Positions 36,401 to 43,160 of a DNA stretch of 64,000 nt are shown here, in pieces. Position numbers and translations under genes: made by a program. The DNA comes from Perlucidibaca piscinae DSM 21586. GTDB taxonomy: Bacteria; Pseudomonadota; Gammaproteobacteria; Pseudomonadales; Moraxellaceae. Location of the stretch: positions 124,001-188,000 of the forward strand of contig NZ_ATUE01000006.1 of the NCBI RefSeq assembly GCF_000420045.1. Reading direction: 5' to 3'. Position 1 is the stretch's first letter. The number at the start of each line of letters is the position of its first letter. The notes beneath the pieces were generated by a model, which saw only the letters and a list, made by a program, of their open reading frames with translations, did not search any database and was not told the DNA's origin.

Positions 36401-36554
36401 GACCAAGAGCAGCCTTTTCGATGATGACCTACGAGATGCAGAAAGTGCCCGGATCAAGTGCGGCGCGGCGCACTTCAAGGCACTGGCGGTGGGCGAAAAT
36501 CCAGCGATCTATCTCAAGCTCAAGGATGTAGATGGCCTGCTTGAACAAAATTGA
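33480..36554 (+). CDS. res: Type III restriction endonuclease subunit (Res)
   Basis: 1024 residues. The SF2 helicase has motif I METGTGKTYVYLRT (about residues 102-115), motif II ILIVDEPQSVDGG (about 244-256), motif III LRYSATH and motif VI RWRRQTIGRGLRL. The C-terminal nuclease is a PD-(D/E)xK fold with YNPDWAVLVERDG and LYFVVETKSS (about 953-978). Both activities look intact, so with Mod it should form a working type III restriction enzyme that cuts DNA after communication between two head-to-head sites. It is the last gene of the five-gene operon and probably of the ICE. Confidence 0.95.
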   Translation: MMKLHFESDLPYQIDAIEAVCDLFRGQEVCRSVFTVTAQALTARAQQSFEGKHFTEGGGIGNSLQLVVDEELYTNLQQVQLRNGLPPSQPLLAKQPLDFTVEMETGTGKTYVYLRTVFELNQRYGFTKFVVVVPSVAIKEGVNKTLQITRDHFETLYPGAKGYEFFQYDSDKLGQVRNFATSPNIQIMVITVGAINKFGDETAALAEESDEAKRREKSKNKMYRTSEKTGGERPIDLIRGTQPILIVDEPQSVDGGIDGKGRKALAHMSPLCTLRYSATHVDKHNMVYRLDAVDAYEQRLVKQIEVAAATVQGGNNKPYVKLLAVSNKRGVITASIEVDRENAAGAVRRDVITVQDGFDLEQETGRPLYADICIGEIRTAKGDQFLELKVPGSEVYLRVGEAWGDVDASAVQREMIRRTIKEHLDKEKRLRPLGVKVLSLFFIDEVAKYRQYDDQGNPVKGEYALMFEEEYKRWARHPDYQSLFAEVDLSMAAHDVHNGYFSIDKKKIGGKTVEVVKDTSGSTAADDDTYNLIMRDKEKLLSFESPLKFIFSHSALKEGWDNPNVFQICNFSTRETERWRRQTIGRGLRLCVNQKGERLHGFEVNTLTVIATESYEQFAENLQKDIEKDTGIQFGVVQDHEFAGIAVVQAAGDVQPLGFEASKALWAHLKAEGYINEKGKVQDTLKTALKEGTLSLPGEFEAQRQQIIAVLKKLSGKLEVKNADDRKPIAVRKSVLVSPEFRALWDRIKHKTTYRVQFDNEKLIESCIEALNDAPPVAKTRLQWKKAGMAIGKAGVDASLISVSDSITLNEGDVELPDVLTELQDRTHLTRKTIARTLTESHRLNDFKRNPQQFIELAADAINRCKRLALVDGIKYQRLGDEHFYAQELFETEDLTGYLKNLVQNTTKSVYEHVVYDSSVERDFAEALERNEAIKVYAKLPGWFKVPTPLGSYNPDWAVLVERDGQERLYFVVETKSSLFDDDLRDAESARIKCGAAHFKALAVGENPAIYLKLKDVDGLLEQN

Positions 36555-36680
36555 TCGAGCCAACTTGAGTCTTGTGAGCAATATCGAAAATACAGTTAAA
36601 AAGTGCGCTGAGCACAGAAGTTATCGGCCGCAGTCTGGCGTAATCCAGCAAAGCCAATCATAGCCCAACGTGCAAAAAAT

Positions 36681-36701
36681 CGTGTGCAACTACTGCACAC
36701 G
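36681..36701. repeat. Perfect palindrome near the ICE right end
   Basis: CGTGTGCA (36681-36688) and TGCACACG (36694-36701) flank the five bases ACTAC. No T run follows, so it is not a typical terminator. Its position 127 bases after res, close to the expected element end, makes a recombinase arm or core site possible; a rho-independent terminator without poly-T is the alternative. Confidence 0.5.
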
Positions 36702-36820
36702 AATAACTTTAAAGCATTGATTTATATGTTAAATATGCTCTTTCCATCATGGGGGCGACGGAGAGGCTTTTTGCGTCAGAAGTCATGGTGTCGTCTGGTT
36801 TTGAAAAGTGGCGTGGCCGG

Positions 36821-36855
36821 GCGCTGGCTGACAATCGAGATGCCTCGACCAGCGC
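36821..36855 (-). terminator. Nested inverted repeat after the MFS gene, possible terminator
   Basis: GCGCTGG (36821-36827) pairs with CCAGCGC (36849-36855), and inside it TCGAG (36835-36839) pairs with CTCGA (36844-36848). On the minus strand it lies 12 bases after the MFS stop codon. A TTTT tract comes only about 17 bases after the hairpin, so intrinsic termination is plausible but not strong. Confidence 0.4.
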
Positions 36856-36866
36856 CGGTCACGTCA

Positions 36867-38483
36867 CTAGTGTCGCATGGTGGCGTCGTATGCGGAATTC
36901 TCCGGCGACAGCGCCATCCAGTGCTCCACCACCGGCTTGTCATGCCCGTGATGCAGCGCATGTACCCGCGCCTGCACCTCGCGATCGGCCTGCGAGACAC
37001 GTTCGTGCTGACGCAGATGCTCTTCCCAGCTGCCCAGCAGGAACCACTCCATGACGTGTTCGGGATGTGCCATGTCGAACATCACGCCCCAGGCGTAGGC
37101 GCCATCGCGGCGGCGTATGCGTCCGAGCGGGCGTATGGCCTCGAGAAAGGCGGCCTGGTCGGCAGCCGACACGCGATAGCTGATGCGTATCATCACCGGT
37201 CCGCCGGTGGCGTCGACATCGTCGGCAATCGCCGGTTCGGGCCAGTGCAGGGAGGGTGTCAGGTCACGGTCGCCGGATGGCAGCTGCCAGCGGTGCGCGA
37301 GCAGGCCGATGCTGGCGGTGGCGGCAGCCGCTACCGCCAGCGTGACGGGAATTCCATGCAGCGAGGCGAGCTGGCCCCAGCAGGCGCTGCCCAGGGTCAT
37401 CGCCCCGAAGAACACGGTCAGATACAGCGCCAGGCCGCGACCGCGAACCCAGTCCGGCAGTACCGACTGGGCGGTGGCATTGAGTGTGGTCAGCACGGCA
37501 ATCCAGGCCGCGCCGGCCATCAGCAGCAGGGCAATGCCCTGTGCCGGCGAGCTGGCCACGGCCAGGCCGGCCATGACGGCGGCGGTCAGAAGCGCGCCGG
37601 CCAGCACGGTGGCGTTGGCTGACAGGCGGTGCTTGAGGCGCGGCAGCAGCAGGGCACCCGTGATGGCCCCGGCGCCGATGGCAGCCATGGCCAGACCGTA
37701 CACGGTGGCATCGCCGTTCAGCTGCTGGCGCACGATCAGCGGCAGCAGCGCCCAGTAGCAGCTGCCCGCGATGAAGAACAGGAAGGCACGCAGCAGCACG
37801 CGTTGCAGGTCGTGATGGAACAGGGAAAAGCGCAGGCCGCTTTTCATGGCATCGACGATGTGCTCCGGGTCGCGAACCGCGACGGGCGCCGGCCGCCACC
37901 AGTACAGGGCGGCAATGATCAGCAGGTAGCTGAAGACATCGACCAGATAGGTGGCAGCGATGCCCAGCGTGGCGATCAGAACGCCCGCGATGGCGGGCCC
38001 GATGGCGCGCGCGATGTTCACGCCCAGGCTGTTGAGCGCCACCGCCGGCCGCAGCAGCGGGCGCGGTACCAGCTGCGGCACGATGCTTTGCCAGGCAGGT
38101 GCGATCAGTGCCGCGCCAATGCCGCCGCAGAACGTCAGCGCGAGCAGGATTTCCGGCGTCATGCCGTTGCGCCAGGTGAGCAGGCAGAGCAGGGTGCTGA
38201 TCATGGCCAGGGCGATCTGTATGGTGATCATCAGACGGCGGCGGTCGACGATGTCGGCGAGTGCGCCTGCCGGCAGCGCGAGCAGGAAGACCGGCAGCGT
38301 CGTGGCGGCTTGCACCAGCGCCACCAGCGTCGGGGATGGCGACAGCGAGGTCATCAGCCAGCCCGAGGCGGTGTCGCGCATCCAGGTGCCGGTGTTGCCG
38401 GCGACGGTGGCGAGCCAGAGAATCAGGAACGCGCGCTCACGCAGCGGGGCAAAGGCGGATGGCTGATGCGAGGCGAAGGTCAT
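36867..38483 (-). CDS. MFS exporter with C-terminal ferredoxin-like (ABM) domain
   Basis: 538 residues. The first about 400 residues form a 12-helix major facilitator of the MFS_3/EntS-like exporter group (LRERAFLILWLATVAGNTGTWM at the start; LPAGALADIVDRRR loop 2-3 signature). The last about 120 residues (MIRISYRVSAADQAAFLEAIRPLGRIRRRDGAY...WEEHLRQHERVSQADREVQARV) are soluble and resemble an antibiotic-biosynthesis-monooxygenase-like dimeric fold, a fusion seen in this transporter group. It is last in the leftward run amidohydrolase-porin-MFS, so it may export a product or toxic substrate of those enzymes. Confidence 0.88.
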   Translation of the reverse strand: MTFASHQPSAFAPLRERAFLILWLATVAGNTGTWMRDTASGWLMTSLSPSPTLVALVQAATTLPVFLLALPAGALADIVDRRRLMITIQIALAMISTLLCLLTWRNGMTPEILLALTFCGGIGAALIAPAWQSIVPQLVPRPLLRPAVALNSLGVNIARAIGPAIAGVLIATLGIAATYLVDVFSYLLIIAALYWWRPAPVAVRDPEHIVDAMKSGLRFSLFHHDLQRVLLRAFLFFIAGSCYWALLPLIVRQQLNGDATVYGLAMAAIGAGAITGALLLPRLKHRLSANATVLAGALLTAAVMAGLAVASSPAQGIALLLMAGAAWIAVLTTLNATAQSVLPDWVRGRGLALYLTVFFGAMTLGSACWGQLASLHGIPVTLAVAAAATASIGLLAHRWQLPSGDRDLTPSLHWPEPAIADDVDATGGPVMIRISYRVSAADQAAFLEAIRPLGRIRRRDGAYAWGVMFDMAHPEHVMEWFLLGSWEEHLRQHERVSQADREVQARVHALHHGHDKPVVEHWMALSPENSAYDATMRH

Positions 38484-38500
38484 GGCCGTGTCTCTGGGGG

Positions 38501-39763
38501 TCAGAAGGTGAGCGTGATGGCAGTTTGCAGATAATCGATGCCGTCATCCTGCAGGTCGTCCAGGGCCGCGCCGGGCTGGAAGCGCACGTAGCTGGCCTGC
38601 AGGCGCAGCGTGTCGCTGGCTTGCCAGGTTCCGGCCAGCTGCAGCTGCTGGCCAATGAAGCGGTCGCTTCCAGCCGTGCCGGCGATGGGGTTGAGGGGCA
38701 CCGGGCTGGTGTACACGGCATCCTCGCGGCGGTGCTTCCAGAGCAGGTTCCAGCCCGCCTGAAGGCTGATGTCGGCACGCGGCGTCAGGGTCAGGCCGGG
38801 TTGCACATCGATCAGGTTGGCAGGTGCGATGAAGCCGGCATCGCTGAAGTAGCTGGGATTGGGGTAAAGCGCATTGAAGGTGTTCAGGCGGCCATCCCCG
38901 GGCGTGCCGTCGCCACTGGCGAGATCCGCCTTCAGGCCCAGCCGGGGCTGCCAGGGCAGGCGGGGGAGATGCCAGCCGATGTCATTGGCGACGGTCCAGG
39001 CCCGGATGCGTTCATCCTGCCAGCGTCCGGTCTGCCAGACGGCTTCGCTGTTGAGCGTCAGCGCGCCATGGCCGCCATGCAGGCGCGTGCCCCAGGACTG
39101 CCGCTCCTCGTTGCCGCTGCCGCTGGCGAAGCGGGCGTTGTCGCGTGTGTAGTCCAGCGCGTACAGCTCCAGTTGCAGCGTCTTTGACAGCGGTCGCGTC
39201 AGCTGCATGGCCGTCAGGCGCTGTGCGGGATGCCCCCGGTCATCGAAGTCGCCATCACGATTGAGCACGGGACGCCCCGCCAGCACGCGCAGCGTGGCAG
39301 CGCCGAGACCGGCCTCGGCATCGAGACCGTCGAAGGCGCGCCGGATGTTGGGGCCGTCACGCAGGGCAAGCAGGCGGCCGCTGCCCAGCAGCCACTCCTG
39401 ACGGCCGGCCGTGATGCGCAGATCGCTGCGCGGGCGCCAGACCAGAAAGCCCTGATGCAGATCCGGCGCACTGTCATCGACCGGTGACGGGCCGTCGTTC
39501 CGGCCATTCTGGGCATAGGCGCCGAGTTGCACGAAGGCGCGCAGCGATGCCTGCGGCCGCCAGTCGGCATGCCCCAGCAGCCGATGCTGGAATACCGTAT
39601 CGGTCTCGCCGCCGGCGCCCAGGCGATTGTCGGAGACATGCTCGATCTTCTCGCGCAGGCTGGCGCCGAACGACAGTGCCTCCGCGCCTGCCACGGCCGG
39701 CAGCAGCCCCGTTGCCAGCAGGCAGGGAAGCAGCCGTCGCGCTGTCACGGCGCCGTCACGCAT
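38501..39763 (-). CDS. Outer-membrane porin of the alginate-export family
   Basis: 420 residues. A signal peptide (RRLLPCLLATGLLPAVAGAEA, ending near residue 28) precedes a beta-barrel of repeated amphipathic strands, with the AlgE-like segments HQGFLVWRPRSDLRITAGRQEW and LALRDGPNIRRAFDGL. The last residue is Phe after alternating hydrophobics (YLQTAITLTF), the outer-membrane assembly signal. In this context it more likely takes up or releases a small substrate of the neighbouring amidohydrolase than alginate (inference). Its ATG overlaps the amidohydrolase stop. Confidence 0.9.
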   Translation of the reverse strand: MRDGAVTARRLLPCLLATGLLPAVAGAEALSFGASLREKIEHVSDNRLGAGGETDTVFQHRLLGHADWRPQASLRAFVQLGAYAQNGRNDGPSPVDDSAPDLHQGFLVWRPRSDLRITAGRQEWLLGSGRLLALRDGPNIRRAFDGLDAEAGLGAATLRVLAGRPVLNRDGDFDDRGHPAQRLTAMQLTRPLSKTLQLELYALDYTRDNARFASGSGNEERQSWGTRLHGGHGALTLNSEAVWQTGRWQDERIRAWTVANDIGWHLPRLPWQPRLGLKADLASGDGTPGDGRLNTFNALYPNPSYFSDAGFIAPANLIDVQPGLTLTPRADISLQAGWNLLWKHRREDAVYTSPVPLNPIAGTAGSDRFIGQQLQLAGTWQASDTLRLQASYVRFQPGAALDDLQDDGIDYLQTAITLTF

Positions 39764-41628
39764 CAGACAGCCCAGCAGGCGCAGCCAAGCGCGCCCCAGA
39801 AGGCAGACTGCTGATCGTCCGTGACCGCTCCGGCACTGGCCCGGCCGTGGGCATGGCCATGCACGTTGCAGCTGCTGGCACAGGCGCAGCTGGCGGCGGC
39901 CAGGGCATGCATCGCGGCCTGGTTGCGCTCGGATTTCCAGTAGCGCGAGCCGTGGTTCACTGGCGACCAGTCCGGCATGGCCGGCGGCAGGCCGGGATCG
40001 AAGCCTGAGAAGCTGCCGGCGCCATAGACCACCTTGCCATCGACCACGGTGAGTACCGAGGTGAGTTGGCGAATTTCCTCCACCGGGACGCTGAAGTAGT
40101 CATCCGAGAGCACGGCCAGGTCGGCGTACTGACCGCTCCGGATCTGGCCCTTGACGCCATCTTCGTTGGAGAACCAGGTGTTGTGGCGGGTATACAGCGC
40201 CAGCGCGGTCTGGCGGTCGACCAGATTGGCATCGGGATACAGGCTGAGGCCTCCCAGCGTCTTGCCGCTGACCAGCCAGTACAGCGCGTTCCAGGGGTCG
40301 TAACTGGCGACACGGGTGGCATCAGTGCCGACACCGACCGGCAGCCCCATGTCCAGCATGCGCTTGAAGGGGGGCGTGCGTTCGGCGGCACGGCTGCCGT
40401 AGCGCTGGACGAAATACTCGCCCTGGTAGCTCATGCGATGCTGGATGGCGATCCCGCCACCGAGCCTGGCAATGCGTTCCAGGTTGGCATCGCTGACGGT
40501 TTCGGCGTGGTCGAAGAACCAGTGCAGACCGTTGAAGGGCTGGTCGCGATTGACCTTCTCGAACACGTCGAGGGCGCGCGCGATGGTCTCGTCATAGGTG
40601 GCATGCATGCGCCATGGCCAGCGGTTTTCCACCAGCAGGCGCACCACGGCTTCGAGGTCGTTTTCCATGCTGGCCGGCATGTCCGGGCGCGGCATGCGGA
40701 AGTCCTCGAAGTCGGCGGCCGAGAACACCAGCATTTCGCCGGCACCGTTGTGACGGTACATGCCGCTGCCCTGACCGGGGCTGACCTGCCCGGACCAGCG
40801 CGCGAAATCGGCAACTTCCTCTTTCGGCTTCTGCGTGAACAGGTTGTAGGCGATGCGCAGGGTCAGCTGTCCGGCCTCATGCAGCTCCTCGATGACCTGG
40901 TAATCGTCCGGATAGTTCTGGAAGCCGCCGCCGGCATCGATGACCGAGGTCACGCCCAGGCGATTGAGCTCACGCATGAAATGCCGAGTCGAGTTGACCT
41001 GGTATTCGTGCGGCAGCTTCGGCCCCTTCGATAGTGCGGTGTAGAGCAGCAGGGCATTGGGCTCGGCCAGCAGCAGACCGGTGGGTTCGCCACGCGAATC
41101 CTTGACGATCAGTCCGCCGGGCGGATTGGGCGTGTCACGCGTGTAGCCGGCAGCGCGCAGCGCGGCCCGGTTGAGCAGCGCCCGGTCATAGAGATGCAGG
41201 ATGAACACCGGCGTATCCGGTGCCACGGCATTGATCTCGTCCAGTGTCGGCAGTCGCTGCTCGGCAAACTGCAGCTCACTGAAGCCGCCCACGACCCGTA
41301 CCCATTGCGGTGCCGGTGTTCTGGTGACCTGCTCCTTGAGCATGCGCATGGCATCGGCCAGCGACGGCACGCCATCCCAGCGCAGCTCGAGGTTGAAGTT
41401 CAGGCCGCCGCGAATGATGTGCATGTGCGAGTCGATCAGACCGGGCACGACACGGCGCCGTCCGACGTCGATCACTGTGGTGTCGGCGCCGGCCAGACGC
41501 AGGATGTCGGCATCCTGGCCGACGGCAAGGAAGCGACCGTCCTGCATGGCCACCGCCGTGGCCTCGGGATGGCTGGCGTCAAGGGTGGTGATGCGGGCGT
41601 TGTGCAGGATCAGGCTGGGACAGCTCAT
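39763..41628 (-). CDS. YtcJ-like amidohydrolase with Cys/His-rich tail
   Basis: 621 residues of the amidohydrolase_3 family, a metal-dependent TIM-barrel hydrolase. The metal-binding HxH is in VVPGLIDSHMHIIRGG (about residues 62-77). Later ligands are likely in WRMHATYDE and WFFDHAETV, and the catalytic Asp in PVGVGTDATRVASYDPWNALYW. Most homologues end soon after NHGSRYW; here a tail of about 50 residues contains ASCACASSCNVHGHAHG and ends GCACWAV, a cysteine/histidine-rich stretch that could bind metal. The substrate is unknown; the partners (isochorismatase-like hydrolases, porin, MFS) suggest amide or imide degradation. Confidence 0.9.
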   Translation of the reverse strand: MSCPSLILHNARITTLDASHPEATAVAMQDGRFLAVGQDADILRLAGADTTVIDVGRRRVVPGLIDSHMHIIRGGLNFNLELRWDGVPSLADAMRMLKEQVTRTPAPQWVRVVGGFSELQFAEQRLPTLDEINAVAPDTPVFILHLYDRALLNRAALRAAGYTRDTPNPPGGLIVKDSRGEPTGLLLAEPNALLLYTALSKGPKLPHEYQVNSTRHFMRELNRLGVTSVIDAGGGFQNYPDDYQVIEELHEAGQLTLRIAYNLFTQKPKEEVADFARWSGQVSPGQGSGMYRHNGAGEMLVFSAADFEDFRMPRPDMPASMENDLEAVVRLLVENRWPWRMHATYDETIARALDVFEKVNRDQPFNGLHWFFDHAETVSDANLERIARLGGGIAIQHRMSYQGEYFVQRYGSRAAERTPPFKRMLDMGLPVGVGTDATRVASYDPWNALYWLVSGKTLGGLSLYPDANLVDRQTALALYTRHNTWFSNEDGVKGQIRSGQYADLAVLSDDYFSVPVEEIRQLTSVLTVVDGKVVYGAGSFSGFDPGLPPAMPDWSPVNHGSRYWKSERNQAAMHALAAASCACASSCNVHGHAHGRASAGAVTDDQQSAFWGALGCACWAV

Positions 41629-41643
41629 GCGGAGGCTCCGGGA

Positions 41644-42282
41644 TCAGGTGCTGGCAGGCGGTGTCAGCATGCTGGCTGCATAGCGCAGCCCGATGCCGTA
41701 ACCACCGGCGTTTTCCTCGATGATGGCGCGTGCCTGGGCATAGGTATCGCGGCGGGTCCAGTCACGCTGCAGCTCCAGCAGCAGCTGGATCCAGCTGATC
41801 AGGCGCGCACCGGCCTGTTCCATGCGTCTCAGCGCCAGTTCATGCGAGGTCGTGCTGGCGCCGCCGCAGGTGTCGGCCACGACAAAGACCTCGTAACCGT
41901 CGGCCAGCGCGCTGAGTACCGGAAAGGTCACGCAGGCTTCGGTCAGCAAGCCGGAAACGATCAGCCGCGGGCGCCCGGTGTTGACGATGGCGGTGCGCAC
42001 CTGCTCGTCTTCCCAGGCGTTCATGTTGCGACGCTCAAGCGATTCCACGTCGGGCAGCAAGGCCTTGATCGAGGGCATCAGCGGGCCGGAGTAGACCTTG
42101 CTGGCGGACGTGCTGACGATGACGGGCAGATCGAAGGCCAGGGCCGTCTTGACCAGCGACAGGGTGTTGTTGAGCAGGGTTTGTCGTGCCTGTGACTCGA
42201 CCGCGAAGGCAAGGCCGGCCTGATGATCAAGCAGTACCAGCGCGCAGGCATCAGGTGTCAGGAAGGGAGAGGGCGTTTGCAT
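41644..42282 (-). CDS. Isochorismatase-like cysteine hydrolase (copy 2)
   Basis: 212 residues. The cysteine-hydrolase triad is visible: Asp in ALVLLDHQAGL, Lys in LMPSIKALLPD and the nucleophile Cys in VSGLLTEACVTFP. It belongs to the same YcaC-like group as the gene upstream (42375-42998) and shares its layout (SGPLMP / NMNAWED). The ATG at 42282 has AAGGAAG at a suitable distance; an in-frame ATG at 42300 lies before that ribosome site. It starts the run of four genes ending with the MFS exporter, downstream of a hairpin terminator. Confidence 0.9.
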   Translation of the reverse strand: MQTPSPFLTPDACALVLLDHQAGLAFAVESQARQTLLNNTLSLVKTALAFDLPVIVSTSASKVYSGPLMPSIKALLPDVESLERRNMNAWEDEQVRTAIVNTGRPRLIVSGLLTEACVTFPVLSALADGYEVFVVADTCGGASTTSHELALRRMEQAGARLISWIQLLLELQRDWTRRDTYAQARAIIEENAGGYGIGLRYAASMLTPPAST

Positions 42283-42311
42283 CCTGGATCTTCCTTTCAT
42301 GCGTTGAATGC

Positions 42312-42346
42312 AAAAACGGCCACGATCCCTGCCGGGGATGTGGCCG
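42312..42346 (-). terminator. Rho-independent terminator after the YcaC-like gene
   Basis: CGGCCAC (42317-42323) pairs with GTGGCCG (42340-42346), and ATCCC (42325-42329) with GGGAT (42335-42339), with one bulged base and a 5-base loop. On the minus strand the hairpin is followed by TTTTT (42316-42312). It lies between the two isochorismatase-like genes and would limit read-through into the amidohydrolase operon. Confidence 0.8.
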
Positions 42347-42374
42347 ATCCTGGGTCAGGTGCTGCGTCGCCACA

Positions 42375-42998
42375 TCACTTCTTGGTCAGGGCGTCGTAGC
42401 TGGTGATCAGGTTGCGGTAGTCCGGGATGTGGTTGGACAGCAGCGTGGCCAGGCCTTCGACGTCATTGCGCCAGTCGCGGTGCAGTTCGCAGGCGACAGC
42501 GAACCAGTTCATCAGCTGGGCACCGGCAGCGGTCATGCGCTCCCAGGCCGACTGGCGGGCGATGTCGGTGAAGGTGCCGGAGGCATCGGTGACCACGAAC
42601 ACGTCAAAGTCTTCTTCCAGGGCTGACAGGGCCGGGAAGGCGACGCAGACTTCGGTGACCACGCCGGCGATGATCAGCTGCTTCTTGCCGGTGGCCTTGA
42701 CGGCCTTGACGAAGTCTTCGTTGTCCCAGGCGTTGATGTTGCCGGGACGGGCGATGTAGGGCGCATCCGGGAACAGGGCCTTGAGCTCCGGCATCAGCGG
42801 GCCGTTGGGGCCGTTCTCGAAGCTGGTGGTGAGGATGGTCGGCAGCTGGAAGTACTTGGCCAGATCGGCCAGGGCCAGCACGTTGTTCTTGAACTTGTCA
42901 GGGTCGATGTCGCGCACCAGCGACAGCAGACCGGCCTGATGGTCGACCAGCAGGACAGCGGCATTGTTCTTGTCGAGACGCTTGTAGGTAAAGCTCAT
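42375..42998 (-). CDS. YcaC-like isochorismatase-family hydrolase (copy 1)
   Basis: 207 residues, closely resembling the octameric YcaC cysteine hydrolases. Catalytic Asp is in AVLLVDHQAGL, Lys in LMPELKALFPD and Cys in IAGVVTEVCVAFP; NPGNINAWDN-like spacing is conserved (RPGNINAWDNEDF). The frame extends to 43208, but the extra 70 residues have no family similarity and overlap the divergent LysR promoter. The divergent arrangement with a LysR gene 162 bases away suggests regulation by it. The physiological substrate of YcaC proteins is not known. Confidence 0.92.
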   Translation of the reverse strand: MSFTYKRLDKNNAAVLLVDHQAGLLSLVRDIDPDKFKNNVLALADLAKYFQLPTILTTSFENGPNGPLMPELKALFPDAPYIARPGNINAWDNEDFVKAVKATGKKQLIIAGVVTEVCVAFPALSALEEDFDVFVVTDASGTFTDIARQSAWERMTAAGAQLMNWFAVACELHRDWRNDVEGLATLLSNHIPDYRNLITSYDALTKK

Positions 42999-43160
42999 GG
43001 TCGTATTCCTGTCGATTGGGGGGTATTTTCCGATGACTGTCTGGTCTTTTTGCTGTTCCATCCATGCTTGCAAAAAAGCCGTTCGAAAGACATTAATCAC
43101 TGGACATGTATTGGACAAGACAGAAAAGATGAGTATCAGTGTTGCGCTGATGGAACGACC

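Larger units (their letters stand above)
1..36760. mobile_element. Tn4371-type integrative conjugative element (partial, integrase end outside window)
   Basis: Gene content and order (radC, repA, parA, S26 peptidase, relaxase, traG, trbB-C-D-E-J-K-L-F-G-I, DUF2274) match the conserved backbone of Tn4371-family ICEs. Accessory genes sit after the trb block: NYN, Fic, LysR, umuDC and a restriction operon. No integrase is present, so the left end lies before position 1. The right end is placed between the stop of the last restriction gene (36554) and an inverted repeat behind the first chromosomal gene (36821); the exact boundary is an inference. The relaxase gene is truncated by an AT-rich island, so self-transfer may be impaired. 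Confidence 0.85.
36555..36866. other. Intergenic region containing the presumed ICE right end
   Basis: This stretch of 312 bases has no gene. The first about 200 bases are AT-rich with a perfect 21-base palindromic site; after about 36770 the composition becomes GC-rich like the chromosome, with an inverted repeat behind the MFS gene. The ICE-chromosome junction most likely lies between 36700 and 36770. I could not identify a duplicated attachment core because the other end is outside the window. Confidence 0.5.

Noticed and set aside
36555..36866. Attachment core of Tn4371-type elements (an eight-base T-rich core I recall as TTTTTCAT)
   Set aside because: No exact copy found in this gap, and the left end is outside the window, so no att site is called.
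38261..39187. Long plus-strand open frames opposite the MFS, porin and amidohydrolase genes (also 37629-38534, 40066-41034, 41194-42195)
   Set aside because: They are antisense shadows of high-GC genes with clear families; no ribosome sites or motifs.
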